In this document: positions 1 through 8,976 of the stretch, in pieces
How positions within the stretch are numbered: the first letter of the stretch is position 1
How the letters are laid out: each line of letters begins with the position of its first letter
Assembly: GCA_016182485.1 (NCBI GenBank)
Contig: JACPGH010000006.1
Coordinates: 1-64,000 of the forward strand
Origin: Candidatus Kaiserbacteria bacterium
GTDB lineage: Bacteria > Patescibacteria > Paceibacteria > UBA9973 > UBA2103
Length of the DNA stretch: 64,000 bases
Direction of reading: 5' to 3'
Program-made: the position numbers and the translations under genes
Notes under the pieces: model-generated
What the model saw: the letters and a program-made list of their open reading frames with translations, nothing else
Told to the model about the DNA's origin: nothing
Databases searched by the model: none

Positions 1-131
1 AGAAGTCTTAAGCAGAGCGCGCGGATTCAAGAGGGTGCCAGTGCTCAATGAGTGGATTCTCTGTATCTGCAAAACACGAAAGGCTGTGCGCTGCCGCCCG
101 CATGCATCAACCAAATAATTCAGTCATAACC

Positions 132-150
132 CCTATAGGATAGATTTGAC
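132..150 (+). promoter_or_regulatory. CCTATAGG motif, candidate operator
   Basis: The 19 bases here (CCTATAGGATAGATTTGAC) recur exactly, in reverse complement, at 54018-54036 upstream of mnmA. The core CCTATAGG palindrome is also in the direct repeats flanking the PaaX-like gene at 8.4 kb. The remainder of bases 1-214 shows no gene I can support. The operator role is inference. Confidence 0.4.
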
Positions 151-214
151 GACATGAGCCTTCGCGAAAAGAACCTTAAGAAGAACTACAGAATAGATAG
201 TTAAAATTAAATGT

Positions 215-574
215 ATGTTGAATCTCAATTCGCTTATGGTCGGAACCACGCAGCCGAAAGCGCTCGGCGAGTTTTATGAGAAGGTCTTCGGGAAACAGGC
301 TGATATGAACGAGGAAGAAAAATGGTATTCGTGGAAGTTCGGGGATTTTTATTTTTCCGTGGGCGAACATTCAGAGATGGGCGGCCCCGCGAAGGATGCG
401 GGACGGATGATGTGTAATCTCGAAACATCGGAAGTGCAGGAAGAGTTCGAACGCATCAAATCGCTCGGGGCGAAGGTGATCAAGGAACCATACGAGATGC
501 AGGGCGCCTGGATCGCCACCCTCGCCGACCCCGACGGCAATTATTTCCAACTTATGTCCCCCTGGCACGAGTAA
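215..574 (+). CDS. VOC (glyoxalase/bleomycin resistance) family protein
   Basis: One complete vicinal-oxygen-chelate domain of 119 residues. The family shape is visible in the opening beta strand and helix (PKALGEFYEKVFG, residues 15-27) and in the closing ADPDGNYFQLM near residue 108, where such proteins carry their last beta strand. Members bind a divalent metal and act as small lyases, isomerases, dioxygenases or drug-binding proteins; the substrate cannot be told from sequence, and a single-module protein would normally dimerise. The ATG lies 7 bases after a TAAAAT hexamer (202-207) and has no Shine-Dalgarno, so a leaderless mRNA is possible. It stands alone before rplU. Confidence 0.85.
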   Translation: MLNLNSLMVGTTQPKALGEFYEKVFGKQADMNEEEKWYSWKFGDFYFSVGEHSEMGGPAKDAGRMMCNLETSEVQEEFERIKSLGAKVIKEPYEMQGAWIATLADPDGNYFQLMSPWHE

Positions 575-662
575 CTGCAGCGGCACCTTCGCAGACTCTT
601 CATTTTTAAATATCGTTATCCGCTACGGTCGGCCAATGATAAGGATATTTGCTTAACCTGGT

Positions 663-691
663 TTGCTTTTTAGCAAAGGCAATGCTATAGT
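663..691 (+). promoter_or_regulatory. rplU promoter, leaderless type
   Basis: TTGCTT (663-668), a 17-base spacer and an extended -10 TGC-TATAGT (-10 at 686-691). The hexamer ends 9 bases before the rplU ATG, so transcription should start within about 3 bases of the codon. Confidence 0.65.
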
Positions 692-700
692 GTAACAACT

Positions 701-1018
701 ATGGAAGTGGCCGTAATCAAGACCGGCGGGAAGCAATATATCGTCAGCAAAGGCGACACTATTGCAATCGAGAAGCTCCCCCAGGATTTGAAACAAGGTG
801 ACACGGTTGTCTTTAGCGAGGTGCTCCTCGTCGACAACGGCTCGGACACGACCATTGGGGCTCCTGTTATTAAGGGAGCCGAGGTCAAGGGCACAGTTGT
901 TCTCGCCGGACTGGGGAAGAAACTTGAAGTGGTGAAGTATAAGCCGAAGAGCCGCTACTACAAGCGCCGCGGCCACCGCCAGCCAGTCCTGAAAGTTAAG
1001 ATCGATTCGATTTCTTAG
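701..1018 (+). CDS. rplU: 50S ribosomal protein L21
   Basis: L21 binds 23S rRNA in the large subunit. The 105 residues match the family along their length: N-terminal VIKTGGKQYIVSKGD, central barrel, and the C-terminal KSRYYKRRGHRQP signature, which contacts rRNA. Length is the usual 103-105. In most bacteria rplU is followed directly by rpmA (L27) and often obg; here rpmA is 11 kb away on the opposite strand and the next gene is a helicase. No Shine-Dalgarno is seen and the promoter -10 is 9 bases before the ATG. Confidence 0.97.
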   Translation: MEVAVIKTGGKQYIVSKGDTIAIEKLPQDLKQGDTVVFSEVLLVDNGSDTTIGAPVIKGAEVKGTVVLAGLGKKLEVVKYKPKSRYYKRRGHRQPVLKVKIDSIS

Positions 1019-1075
1019 GAAGTCTTGGATGATCGCGAGAGCAGGCCTAATTAATAGGTTTAGCTTTATATTGGT

Positions 1076-2443
1076 ATGCAAATAGGACGTTGGCGCCATC
1101 AGGCCACAGACAATAATTCTAATTCAAACCGCAGCGAGCGGCAGGAAACCCGCGCGCCGCATATACCTCGACATACCGGAGACCACAAGCCTGCCGGTAG
1201 ACAGGGTTCCCGCGGCGGTGGCCATGGCCGTGACTTTGGCGGTCGCGGGCGACGGTTCGCCAGGCCGTATCATTCGCGCCGCTCTGGTCAGGGAGGTGCA
1301 CGACGCGGAGGCGTAGGAGCCTTCGGCGAGACAGCCTCCGAGATCGCCAAGTTCGTTAACAAGGCCGTCGCGCGCGAAGAACAGCAGGCGTTCGTTCCGC
1401 ACTATAAGTTCACCGACTTTGAGATCGGCGAGGCGCTCAAGATAAATATTTTGGCGAGGAATTATCGAGAGCCGACGCCGATCCAAGATTCGGTCATCCC
1501 GCATGTTCTCGCGGGCAAAGATGTCGTCGGTCTGGCAGAGACCGGCACGGGGAAAACGGCGGCTTTCCTTATCCCGCTTATCGATAAGGTCGTTACGCAT
1601 CGAGGCGAACGCGTGCTCGTCATGGCGCCCACCCGCGAGCTCGCAGTACAGATAGAGCAAGAACTTGCCGGGCTCGCCAAGGGACTCGGATTCCGCGGCA
1701 TGGTGGCCGTAGGCGGCGCGAACATCAATCCGCAGATCGCGCTTTTGCGCCATGATCCGTCCTTCGTCATCGGCACGCCCGGACGCCTGAAGGACCTAAT
1801 GGAGCGGAAAGCGCTCGATCTCTCCGGCTTCGGCACGGTAGTTCTCGATGAGGCAGACCGTATGCTTGATATGGGATTCATAGACGACATGCGCTTCATT
1901 CTCGGCAAAATGCGCAAGGAGCGGCACACTCTCTTCTTCTCCGCGACAATGTCGAAGGACATCGAGCGACTCATCGGCGACTTCCTGATCGACCCGGTCG
2001 TCATTTCAGTCAAGAAGCACGATACTCCCTCTTCCATCGATCAGGACGTCGTGCGCATACCGCGCGGCGAGGACAAGTTCGAGATCCTCGCCGATCTTCT
2101 CAAGGACCCGGAATTCAGCCGCGTGCTCGTCTTCGGACGCACGAAGCACGGCGTGGAGAAATTGGCGAAGGCCCTTTCGCGCAGGCATATACATGCGGAG
2201 AGTATCCACGGCAACAAGACGCACAACGCTCGCATCAAGGCGCTTGAAGCGTTCAAGCGCGGACAAGTGAGCGCGCTTGTGGCGACCGATGTAGCGGCGC
2301 GAGGCCTCGACATTCCGGCCGTCTCGCACGTAATCAACTACGACCTTCCGTCGACCTACGAGGACTACATCCATCGCATCGGCCGCACCGGCCGAGCTAC
2401 TTTGCAGGGGAAGGCGCTGACTTTCGTTCCGGAGCGGTATTAA
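1076..2443 (+). CDS. DEAD-box ATP-dependent RNA helicase with RG-rich N-terminal tail
   Basis: A complete two-lobe DEAD-box helicase that remodels RNA or RNA-protein complexes using ATP. Visible motifs: Q motif around residues 112-138, motif I AETGTGKT (154-161), PTRELA (185-190), TPGR (234-237), DEAD (258-261), SAT (289-291) and HRIGRTGR (433-440). The first 100 residues are low-complexity Arg/Gly/His-rich with RGG-like stretches (GGGHGRDFGGRGRR). Such basic tails usually sit at the C terminus of RhlE/CsdA-type enzymes, so the N-terminal placement is unusual. The protein ends right after motif VI and has no C-terminal extension. It converges on recR with a 4-base overlap (shared TTAA). A role in ribosome assembly is plausible given rplU upstream, but that is inference. 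Confidence 0.95.
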   Translation: MQIGRWRHQATDNNSNSNRSERQETRAPHIPRHTGDHKPAGRQGSRGGGHGRDFGGRGRRFARPYHSRRSGQGGARRGGVGAFGETASEIAKFVNKAVAREEQQAFVPHYKFTDFEIGEALKINILARNYREPTPIQDSVIPHVLAGKDVVGLAETGTGKTAAFLIPLIDKVVTHRGERVLVMAPTRELAVQIEQELAGLAKGLGFRGMVAVGGANINPQIALLRHDPSFVIGTPGRLKDLMERKALDLSGFGTVVLDEADRMLDMGFIDDMRFILGKMRKERHTLFFSATMSKDIERLIGDFLIDPVVISVKKHDTPSSIDQDVVRIPRGEDKFEILADLLKDPEFSRVLVFGRTKHGVEKLAKALSRRHIHAESIHGNKTHNARIKALEAFKRGQVSALVATDVAARGLDIPAVSHVINYDLPSTYEDYIHRIGRTGRATLQGKALTFVPERY

Positions 2444-3069
2444 GCTTCTTTTCGGTTCGAGAGCGCGGCGCGGAGGGTTTCGGCGTCGGAGTATTCGAGC
2501 TCACTGCCGGTCGCTAGGCCGCGGCCTAGGATGGAAATTTTGAGATTGTTTCGATATGGAGCCAGCAATTCGCGCACGCGGTCGGCAGTGTGTTCGCCTT
2601 CGCTCGTGGCTGAAAGCGCGAGGACTACTTCAAGCAGCGGTTTGGTGGACACGTCGTGTCCATCAGAATCGGGGAGGCGCTTTTCGACTGCTTTAAGCAG
2701 TTCTTTTTCGCGTATGACGCCTTTGCCCGTCAACGTGAGCACGCCGCCCAGGACGAAATAGCGGCCGCGGTAGGTACCTGCGCGCTCGACGGCGGCAAGA
2801 TCCTGATCTTTCTCGACTATCATGAGCTGGGCGTCATCCCGGGTTTGGTCCACGCAATAATTACAGATTGCTTTGGTAGTGCCATTAAAAAAACGCATGC
2901 ACTCCGTACATTGATGCACCTGCTTGCCTAGCGAAGCGATGAGTTCGGAAAGTTTTGCGCGGTCGACCGCGGGAGCGGAAAGCAGATAGAAGACAAAACG
3001 CTTCGCCTGCCGCGGCCCTATGCCGGGGAAGCGGGCGAGCGCCTGCGCGAGCTCCTCAATTCGATCCAT
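2440..3069 (-). CDS. recR: Recombination mediator protein RecR
   Basis: RecR works with RecO to load RecA on gapped DNA. The 209 residues show the family order: N-terminal HhH region (LARFPGIGPRQAKRFVFYLL, residues 11-30), a four-cysteine zinc finger (C54, C57, C69, C72), then a Toprim domain beginning at about residue 80 (LMIVEKDQDLAAVE). Full length, slightly longer than the usual 198-200. It lies downstream of dnaB, separated by a heptad inverted repeat, and its stop overlaps the stop of the convergent helicase. Confidence 0.97.
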   Translation of the reverse strand: MDRIEELAQALARFPGIGPRQAKRFVFYLLSAPAVDRAKLSELIASLGKQVHQCTECMRFFNGTTKAICNYCVDQTRDDAQLMIVEKDQDLAAVERAGTYRGRYFVLGGVLTLTGKGVIREKELLKAVEKRLPDSDGHDVSTKPLLEVVLALSATSEGEHTADRVRELLAPYRNNLKISILGRGLATGSELEYSDAETLRAALSNRKEA

Positions 3070-3077
3070 AGCAGCTA

Positions 3078-3147
3078 TTAGGCACTAGGCGCTAGGCTTT
3101 AGCAAATGCATTCTGGTCATAGTTAGTGCCTAGAGCCTAAAGCCTAG
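3078..3147. repeat. Heptad NTAGGNN inverted repeat between dnaB and recR
   Basis: Left arm is four 7-base units (TTAGGCA CTAGGCG CTAGGCT TTAGCAA, 3078-3105). The right arm (3123-3147) carries the same units in reverse complement. The TAG stop of dnaB (3144-3146) is part of the right arm. Related elements occur at 18529, 32868, 41603 and 56477. Confidence 0.7.
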
Positions 3148-4580
3148 AATTCCTGTGCTAATTCGCCGTAGCCGGAAGCATCAATCGGCTGGAATGTCGC
3201 GCGCTTCTCGTCGAAGTAGAGCTCTACCTTGCCGGTCGGGCCGTTGCGATGCTTCTCGATAAGGATTTCCGCGACGTTGGGCTTATCGGACTCTGGATTA
3301 CGCTTATCCTCTCGGTGGATGAACATCACGACGTCGGCGTCCTGTTCGATCGAGCCCGAATCGCGCAGGTCGGAGAGGCGGGGCCTGCCGCCGCGCTGTT
3401 CGACTGCGCGCGAAAGCTGGGACAGCGCGATGACCGGTACTTCGAGCTCGCGAGCGAGCGATTTAAGCGACCGGGAGATCTCCGTCACTTGCTGAACGAG
3501 AGAATCGGACGCTTTCGTATTGGTCGGCGCCATCAGCTGGAGATAATCAACCAGAATAAGGCCGATGCCGCGCTCGCGCTTCAGCCGTCGTGCTACGGCG
3601 CGCATCGCGAGAATGTTGTTGCCCGGTTTGTCGTCGATGTAGATCGGCGCCTTAGAGAGAGATTCAAGCGCGTCTCGGATGCGGCTGAAATCCTCCTCGT
3701 CGCGCACCTGGCCGGTGCGCAGTTTCCAAGAATTGACGAATGATTCGGCCGCGAGCATTCGGTCGATAAGCTGTTCCGAGCTCATCTCGAGCGAGAAGAT
3801 GCCGACCGGTACGTTGTGGCGCACAGCCGTGTTGCGGGCGATATCGAGAGCGAGCGACGTTTTGCCCATCGACGGCCGGGCGGCGAGAATGACGAGATCG
3901 GAAGGATGGAAGCCGGAGAGCAAGTTGTCGAGCGCGGGGAAGCCGGAGGGAACGCCGCGTATACCGTTCTCTTTCTTGGACAAAGCTTCGAGCCGGTCCC
4001 ATGCTTCGTGGATCTTGTCGCTGATCGCGGTGAATTTATGCGCGGCGGAGGCGTTGCCGATCGCATAAATGGCCTTTTCAGCCTCATCGAGCACTTCCAT
4101 CGTATCGCGCGCGTCATCGAACGCGGATTCGGTTATCTGATAGGCCGCATCGATCAGGGCGCGCATGAGGTGCTTGCGTGAGACGAGTTCCGCGTAATGG
4201 GAGAAGTTCCCGGGCGCGGGAGCCGAGCCGGCGAGCTCGGCAATGTAGCTTCTGCCGCCTCCGCGCTCAAGCAGGCTCTGATCCTGCATCCTTGCCGAAA
4301 GGGAGAGGAGATCGATAGGCTCGCCGCGCTCGGCGAGCTCGCGCATAATGCCGAAAATGATCCTGTGCTTTTCTGCGTAGAAAGATTCGGGCTGGATAAG
4401 ATCCGAGACGTCATGGATAGCGTCCGGTTTCAATAGAAGAGCGCCTAGGAGCGCGCGCTCGGATTCGAGTGATTGCGGAGGAATCCGGCCGGTCCCCGCG
4501 AAAGAATCTCCCGCGGGAATCGGCGCTTTCGCTTTCCGAGCGGTCGTTCTGGCGGCTTCCATTTGGGCGTCTCTGGCCAT
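3144..4580 (-). CDS. dnaB: Replicative DNA helicase DnaB
   Basis: Hexameric 5'-3' helicase that unwinds DNA at the fork and recruits primase. The N-terminal DnaB domain opens at IPPQSLESERALLGALLL (residues 33-50). The RecA-like C domain carries Walker A AARPSMGKTS (233-242), the Walker B strand GLILVDYLQLM, and the conserved QLSRAVEQRGGRPRLSDLRDSG segment near residues 390-410. There is no intein. Length 478 is normal with a short basic N-terminal extension. The ATG overlaps the cysS stop by one base (TGATG), implying translational coupling downstream of cysS. Confidence 0.98.
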   Translation of the reverse strand: MARDAQMEAARTTARKAKAPIPAGDSFAGTGRIPPQSLESERALLGALLLKPDAIHDVSDLIQPESFYAEKHRIIFGIMRELAERGEPIDLLSLSARMQDQSLLERGGGRSYIAELAGSAPAPGNFSHYAELVSRKHLMRALIDAAYQITESAFDDARDTMEVLDEAEKAIYAIGNASAAHKFTAISDKIHEAWDRLEALSKKENGIRGVPSGFPALDNLLSGFHPSDLVILAARPSMGKTSLALDIARNTAVRHNVPVGIFSLEMSSEQLIDRMLAAESFVNSWKLRTGQVRDEEDFSRIRDALESLSKAPIYIDDKPGNNILAMRAVARRLKRERGIGLILVDYLQLMAPTNTKASDSLVQQVTEISRSLKSLARELEVPVIALSQLSRAVEQRGGRPRLSDLRDSGSIEQDADVVMFIHREDKRNPESDKPNVAEILIEKHRNGPTGKVELYFDEKRATFQPIDASGYGELAQEF

Positions 4581-6037
4581 CAGAGCGATTTTATCACCGG
4601 GCCGTCCGGACTGTCTTCCACATGATATCCCCTGTCCCCAAGTTCCTTTCGGAGGCGATCGGCCTCTTCAAAATCCTTAGATGTACGGGCTTTCTCCCGA
4701 CGCGCGACCAATTCTCGGATATCGGCGGGGAGCTCTGCCAGAGCCCTGGCTTTTGTCACGGGAGGGTTTAGAAGGCAGAGGCCGAAGTGCGCCTCAGCGT
4801 CCTCGAGAAGACCCCATTTCTCCTCCGGCGCGTACTCGTCGCTTTTCAGCGAGTCCCAGAGAATGCCGAGCGCCTGCGGCGTCGCGAGATCGTCGCGCAC
4901 AGCCGCGAGGAATTGGTCGCGCGCCTCGCTCGGAGCGCTCGTTCGCCCCGCTTCTTCGGCGACCTCACTCGAGAGTTTCCAGAGACGCTCGAGCGCGCTC
5001 GCCGCGGCGGCGAGCGCATCCCACGAGAAGGAGAGGGGAGTGCGGTAATGTGCTTGTAGAAAAAAATACCGCAATGCGAGCGGATGGAACCCTTTCTCTT
5101 TTACGTCAGAGAGGTAGACGACATTGCCGACCGATTTCGAGGCCTTCTCGCCCCCCATGGTGAGGAAGGCGTTATGCATCCAATAATGGACGAACGTGCG
5201 GCCGGAAATCGCCTCGGACTGCGCGATCTCGTTGTTGTGGTGTATCGCGATCAAATCCTCGCCTCCCATATGGATATCGAGTTCTTGTCCCAAGAGCGAC
5301 CGTGACATTGTCGAGCACTCAATATGCCAGCCCGGGAACCCGCGGCCCCAGGGACTCTCCCAGCCTAGACGCGGATCAGGCTTCCAAAGCACGAAATCGG
5401 CCGGGTTGCGCTTTTCGGAATAGGCTTTCATGCGCGCCCCTTCCTGCTGACTCTCGAGAGCGATGCCGCCGAGCTTGCCATATCCAATGAATCGCGAGGT
5501 GTCGTAATAAACTCCGTCTTTCGTGCGGTAGGCGTATCCCTTCTGCTCGAGTGTCTTTATGAAAGCTATCTGTTCCGAGACGTAATCGCTCGCCCGAGGA
5601 AAAGAGATGTGTTCGACGTCTATATTGAGCGCAGCGAGATCGTCGATGAATACCATCGTGTATTTTTCCGCCATCGTCCGCATATTTTCCATCGTGAGCG
5701 CAAGCTTCTCGCGGCGAAGCCCCTTGGTCATTTTGTCTTCGCCGCTGTCCCCGTCAGTGACCAAGTGTCCGAAATCAGTAATGTTAATGACGCGCCGGAC
5801 TTGATACCCGGCCTCCGTGAGCGCGCGCACAGCCGTATCCGAGAGCATATAGGGGCGGAGATTCCCGATATGAGCAGGGCCGTACATCGTCGGCCCGCAG
5901 GTATACATGAGCACGAGGCCCGGCCGCTGGGATACGAATATTTCCTTCTTGCCCGAGAGCGTGTCGGTGAAGAAGATCTGCGGCAACGGCGCTCCGTCCT
6001 TCCTTTTGGAACCGAACAAGTACCCCCAGAGATTCAT
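4580..6037 (-). CDS. cysS: Cysteine--tRNA ligase
   Basis: Class I synthetase charging tRNA-Cys. The active site opens with MYTCGPTMYGPAHIGN (C47, HIGN 56-59). The zinc site is completed by C241, H266 or H267 and E270 in the usual WHIECSTM and IHHNNEIAQ contexts. The KMSKS loop reads KASKS (298-302), a tolerated but less common variant. A DALR-like helical region and a short C-terminal domain follow. Length 485 is close to the 460-470 norm. The gene is the first of a tight cysS-dnaB pair and follows corA by 3 bases. Confidence 0.97.
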   Translation of the reverse strand: MNLWGYLFGSKRKDGAPLPQIFFTDTLSGKKEIFVSQRPGLVLMYTCGPTMYGPAHIGNLRPYMLSDTAVRALTEAGYQVRRVINITDFGHLVTDGDSGEDKMTKGLRREKLALTMENMRTMAEKYTMVFIDDLAALNIDVEHISFPRASDYVSEQIAFIKTLEQKGYAYRTKDGVYYDTSRFIGYGKLGGIALESQQEGARMKAYSEKRNPADFVLWKPDPRLGWESPWGRGFPGWHIECSTMSRSLLGQELDIHMGGEDLIAIHHNNEIAQSEAISGRTFVHYWMHNAFLTMGGEKASKSVGNVVYLSDVKEKGFHPLALRYFFLQAHYRTPLSFSWDALAAAASALERLWKLSSEVAEEAGRTSAPSEARDQFLAAVRDDLATPQALGILWDSLKSDEYAPEEKWGLLEDAEAHFGLCLLNPPVTKARALAELPADIRELVARREKARTSKDFEEADRLRKELGDRGYHVEDSPDGPVIKSL

Positions 6038-6040
6038 AGT

Positions 6041-6991
6041 TTAAATCCAACGTTTCTTAAGGACGAAGAGCGTCAATAGCGTCGCTACGACGAACATGAT
6101 GCCGATGATTATCCAGAATCCGTTCGGAGCCTCGGCGAACGGCATGTCCGTGGCTTTCATGGCGAATATTTTCGCAATAAGGGCGAGCGGCAGGAAGATG
6201 AAGCTGACCACAGTGAGTATCTTAATTATTTCGTTCTGCTTTGCGGACAGCAACGCAATGTTGGTTTCGCGCAATTCCCCTGCGACCGCTCCGTGTGTCT
6301 TCACGAGCCGAGCCACGTGCGTACGATTCGAGAAGATGCGCTGCGCGCGCTCCGCAAATGAGTCTCCGAAGAATTCTTTCTTTTCGAGCGCTTCGAGGAA
6401 CCTTCGGAGCGGCTCTTCCTGGTTGGCGAGCGCCGCTTCGAGATTGAGAAAGGCGCGGGAAACGCTCGAGATGGCGCGCACCGTACGATGCTCATGGCCG
6501 TCGAACATATCCCGCTCGACGCGCGAGAGCTGCGTAGCGGCATGATTCGTGTGATCTCGTACCGAGGAGTACAGGTGCGCGAAAAGGATCTCGAGCAGCA
6601 CATCAGTCGTAACCGGCACGCTTCCGTGAGTCAATTCCTGGGCTTCCAAGATTTTCTTAAGGTGATGAAGCGAGGCTATGATCTCGTACCGTACCGTCAC
6701 GATGAAGCGGTTCCCTACGACGAAGTCTATCTCCTGATTCTTTGTTGCGCCCTCGGCGCCCGATTCGGGGAAATGGAGCACGAGCAGGATTCGATCGGAA
6801 TCTACCGCCGCCATAGGCATCGGCGTGGGGGAGAGGAGCTCGGCCTCAAAAGGTTCGCTGATAGAGAATTCCCGCGCGACTTCCCGGATCTCTTCTTCTG
6901 TGGGCTGTTCGAGATCGACCCATACGCCGCCCTCGTATTGGTGTCTGAAAATCATGTTAGAAGGATACCACATCGGACTTTTTGATTTCAT
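6041..6991 (-). CDS. corA: CorA-family divalent cation transporter lacking the GMN motif
   Basis: CorA proteins form pentameric Mg2+ or Co2+ channels. The large N-terminal cytoplasmic domain, long stalk helix (around residues 150-250) and two C-terminal membrane segments (FIFLPLALIAKIF and WIIIGIMFVVATLLTLFVL) are all present. The selectivity signature at the end of TM1, normally Y-G-M-N, is F-A-M-K here, so ion choice may differ. ZntB members are a known precedent for GMN variants (GVN). I chose the ATG at 6991 because an AGGAAG site precedes it; an upstream TTG at 7009 is possible. It diverges from the protease gene. Confidence 0.9.
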   Translation of the reverse strand: MKSKSPMWYPSNMIFRHQYEGGVWVDLEQPTEEEIREVAREFSISEPFEAELLSPTPMPMAAVDSDRILLVLHFPESGAEGATKNQEIDFVVGNRFIVTVRYEIIASLHHLKKILEAQELTHGSVPVTTDVLLEILFAHLYSSVRDHTNHAATQLSRVERDMFDGHEHRTVRAISSVSRAFLNLEAALANQEEPLRRFLEALEKKEFFGDSFAERAQRIFSNRTHVARLVKTHGAVAGELRETNIALLSAKQNEIIKILTVVSFIFLPLALIAKIFAMKATDMPFAEAPNGFWIIIGIMFVVATLLTLFVLKKRWI

Positions 6992-7019
6992 GTCTTCCTC
7001 ATAAAACAATCTGGGGATG

Positions 7020-7028
7020 TGCTACCAT
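7020..7028 (+). promoter_or_regulatory. Extended -10 of the S41 protease gene
   Basis: TGC-TACCAT ends 6 bases before the ATG at 7035, which places the expected transcript start at the start codon itself and supports 7035 over the upstream ATG at 7017. Confidence 0.5.
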
Positions 7029-7034
7029 TGTCGA

Positions 7035-8288
7035 ATGATATCTAAAGAACCGTTTGCGTACGGCCGCAGCATCACGGCGCGCGCGGTTGCGTTCGCGATC
7101 GTGGCAATGCTCGGGTTCAGCGCCGGAATTGCGCTCAGCGGGAACAATTCAGCGAGCGCGATCGTCGCGCGCATCCCGCTCATCGGAGACGGGCTGGATG
7201 CGACGCCGGATACGGAGGCCGAACTGGCCGATTTCTGGAAAGCCTGGAACGCGTTAGAAGACAAGTATGTGAGTACGCACGCTTCCTCGACGATGCCCTC
7301 CGCTCGCGACCGGATTTTCGGAGCCATTCAGGGCCTAGCCGCCTCTTATGGAGATCCTTATACCGTATTTATGCCGCCCACGGAGGCGAAAATCTTTACT
7401 GAGAACATATCCGGCCACTTCGCCGGAGTGGGAATGGAAATTGGGATAAAGAACGACTTGCTTACGGTCATCGCGCCTCTGAAAGGCACTCCTGCCGAGG
7501 CCGCCGGGATCCGGGCGGGAGATCAGATCGTGGCGATCGATAGCGCCGCCACCGATGATCTGTCTATCGACAAAGCGGTCAGCCTGATACGCGGACCAGC
7601 CGGCTCGCAAGTCCGTCTCACGCTCATTCGAGAAGGCAAACCCCTCGAAGTTACCGTCACGCGGGAGACGATCCAGGTGCCTAAGTCGGAAGACAGCATG
7701 GACTCGGAGAACGGCGTGTACAAGATCGCCCTGTACGAATTCACGTCGGATTCCGCAAGCGTGTTCAGTCAAACCCTCGCGCGTTTCAAAGCTTCAGGGT
7801 CGAGAAGGCTCATCCTCGACTTGCGCGGGAATCCGGGCGGATACCTAGACGCCGCTGTCGACATCGCCGGCCACTTCCTGCCGGAAGGAGCTAAGATCGT
7901 AACGGAAGATTTCGGCGGCAAGGAACCGAACCGCACGCACACAAGTTACGGATACGATGACCTGCCGGCCGGTACGAAGACCGTCGTGCTCGTCGATGGC
8001 GGCTCCGCTTCCGCTTCCGAGATCCTCGCGGGCGCGCTTCAGGATAATAATGTCGCGACCGTTATCGGTATGAAAACCTTCGGCAAAGGTTCGGTGCAGA
8101 CGTTGATCGACCTAGACGGAGGAGCCCTCAAGGTTACGGTAGCGCGCTGGATCACTCCCGCCGGGAATTGGATCATGGGCAACGGCATTTCGCCGGACAT
8201 CGCAGTCCCGTTCACGCAAGCTGATGCGGACGCCAAGAAAGACCCCCAAATGGAACGAGCCGTCCGCTTTTTGACGACGGGCATGTAG
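7035..8288 (+). CDS. S41 family C-terminal processing peptidase (CtpA-like)
   Basis: Serine protease of the tail-specific/CtpA family, anchored or secreted, cutting the C termini of envelope proteins. An N-terminal hydrophobic segment (AVAFAIVAMLGFSAGIALSG) acts as signal or anchor. A PDZ domain follows (VGMEIGIKNDLLTVIAPLKG to about residue 195), then the S41 catalytic core with the nucleophile in GGSASASEIL and the lysine in FGKGSVQTL. The product from 7035 is 417 residues, normal for the family. The start was chosen because the promoter -10 lies 6 bases upstream. It diverges from corA across only 43 bases. Confidence 0.95.
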   Translation: MISKEPFAYGRSITARAVAFAIVAMLGFSAGIALSGNNSASAIVARIPLIGDGLDATPDTEAELADFWKAWNALEDKYVSTHASSTMPSARDRIFGAIQGLAASYGDPYTVFMPPTEAKIFTENISGHFAGVGMEIGIKNDLLTVIAPLKGTPAEAAGIRAGDQIVAIDSAATDDLSIDKAVSLIRGPAGSQVRLTLIREGKPLEVTVTRETIQVPKSEDSMDSENGVYKIALYEFTSDSASVFSQTLARFKASGSRRLILDLRGNPGGYLDAAVDIAGHFLPEGAKIVTEDFGGKEPNRTHTSYGYDDLPAGTKTVVLVDGGSASASEILAGALQDNNVATVIGMKTFGKGSVQTLIDLDGGALKVTVARWITPAGNWIMGNGISPDIAVPFTQADADAKKDPQMERAVRFLTTGM

Positions 8289-8369
8289 GACAAAATAATC
8301 CGCGATGCGTTTTTTGTAGAGGCCGCGAGTCTCGACAAATGAGACGTGTATAACTATACCTTAACTTAG

Positions 8370-8388
8370 CCTATAGGTTATCGTAAGG
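8370..8388. repeat. 19-bp direct repeat, upstream copy
   Basis: CCTATAGGTTATCGTAAGG, identical to 8977-8995. The two copies bracket the PaaX-like gene; this one ends 4 bases before its first ATG. Confidence 0.8.
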
Positions 8389-8392
8389 AGCA

Positions 8393-8971
8393 ATGGGAAA
8401 GAGGACAAAACAACGGAGAGTGCCGATGAAAAATCTGCTCTTGCGGTCACTCGCGGCGGCTGGAGTCATAAGCGTTGTCCTTCTCGCGCCTAAGATGACT
8501 AGATTGCTGAAGGAATTGGATCGCCCCGCGAAAAATCGTGCGCAGCTGTATCGACGCATCAATCAGGGCATCGGTCGGCTTGAACGGGGCGGCCTCGTTG
8601 CCGTGTCGGGCACGCACGCAGAGCGCAGAATCGAAATTACTGAAAAAGGGCAGGCAGTGATGGAAGAACTCGAATTTAGAGAATACGAAATACCGGAGCC
8701 GGCATTTTGGGATGGAAAGTGGAGGATGCTTATTTTCGATATTACAGAGCGGCGGCGGCGTGTGCGTAATCAGCTTCGACGCCTATTGCATGGCATGGGC
8801 TTTGTCCGGCTGCAGGACAGCGTCTGGGTGTATCCCTATCCCTGCGACGAATTCGTTTCGCTCGTGCGCGCCCACCTTAAGAGCGGCGTTGGAGAGGTGC
8901 GCTCTTTTGTCGCGGAAGCGCTCGAGTCCGACAGAGCGCTTCGCGAGCACTATCGTTTAGGTGTACCTTAG
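8393..8971 (+). CDS. PaaX-like (Cas2-fold) transcriptional regulator
   Basis: The C-terminal half (WDGKWRMLIFDI, then RRLLHGMGFVRLQDSVWVYPYP) is the ferredoxin-like domain of PaaX-type repressors, which is related to Cas2. A winged-helix-like segment precedes it (LYRRINQGIGRLERGGLVAV, then RIEITEKGQAVMEE). CPR genomes carry many such genes, often misnamed Cas2; there is no CRISPR array here. The first ATG has AAGGAG only 2 bases away; an ATG at 8426 has GGAGAG at better spacing and gives 181 residues beginning MKNLLLRSLAAAG, so that start is equally plausible. Perfect 19-bp repeats flank the gene, suggesting autoregulation and perhaps control of rplI. Confidence 0.8.
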   Translation: MGKRTKQRRVPMKNLLLRSLAAAGVISVVLLAPKMTRLLKELDRPAKNRAQLYRRINQGIGRLERGGLVAVSGTHAERRIEITEKGQAVMEELEFREYEIPEPAFWDGKWRMLIFDITERRRRVRNQLRRLLHGMGFVRLQDSVWVYPYPCDEFVSLVRAHLKSGVGEVRSFVAEALESDRALREHYRLGVP

Positions 8972-8976
8972 AGAGA

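Noticed and set aside
8393..8971. Cas2-like domain as a sign of CRISPR
   Set aside because: The protein has the PaaX-type winged-helix plus Cas2-fold form. No repeat-spacer array, cas1 or effector gene is in the window.
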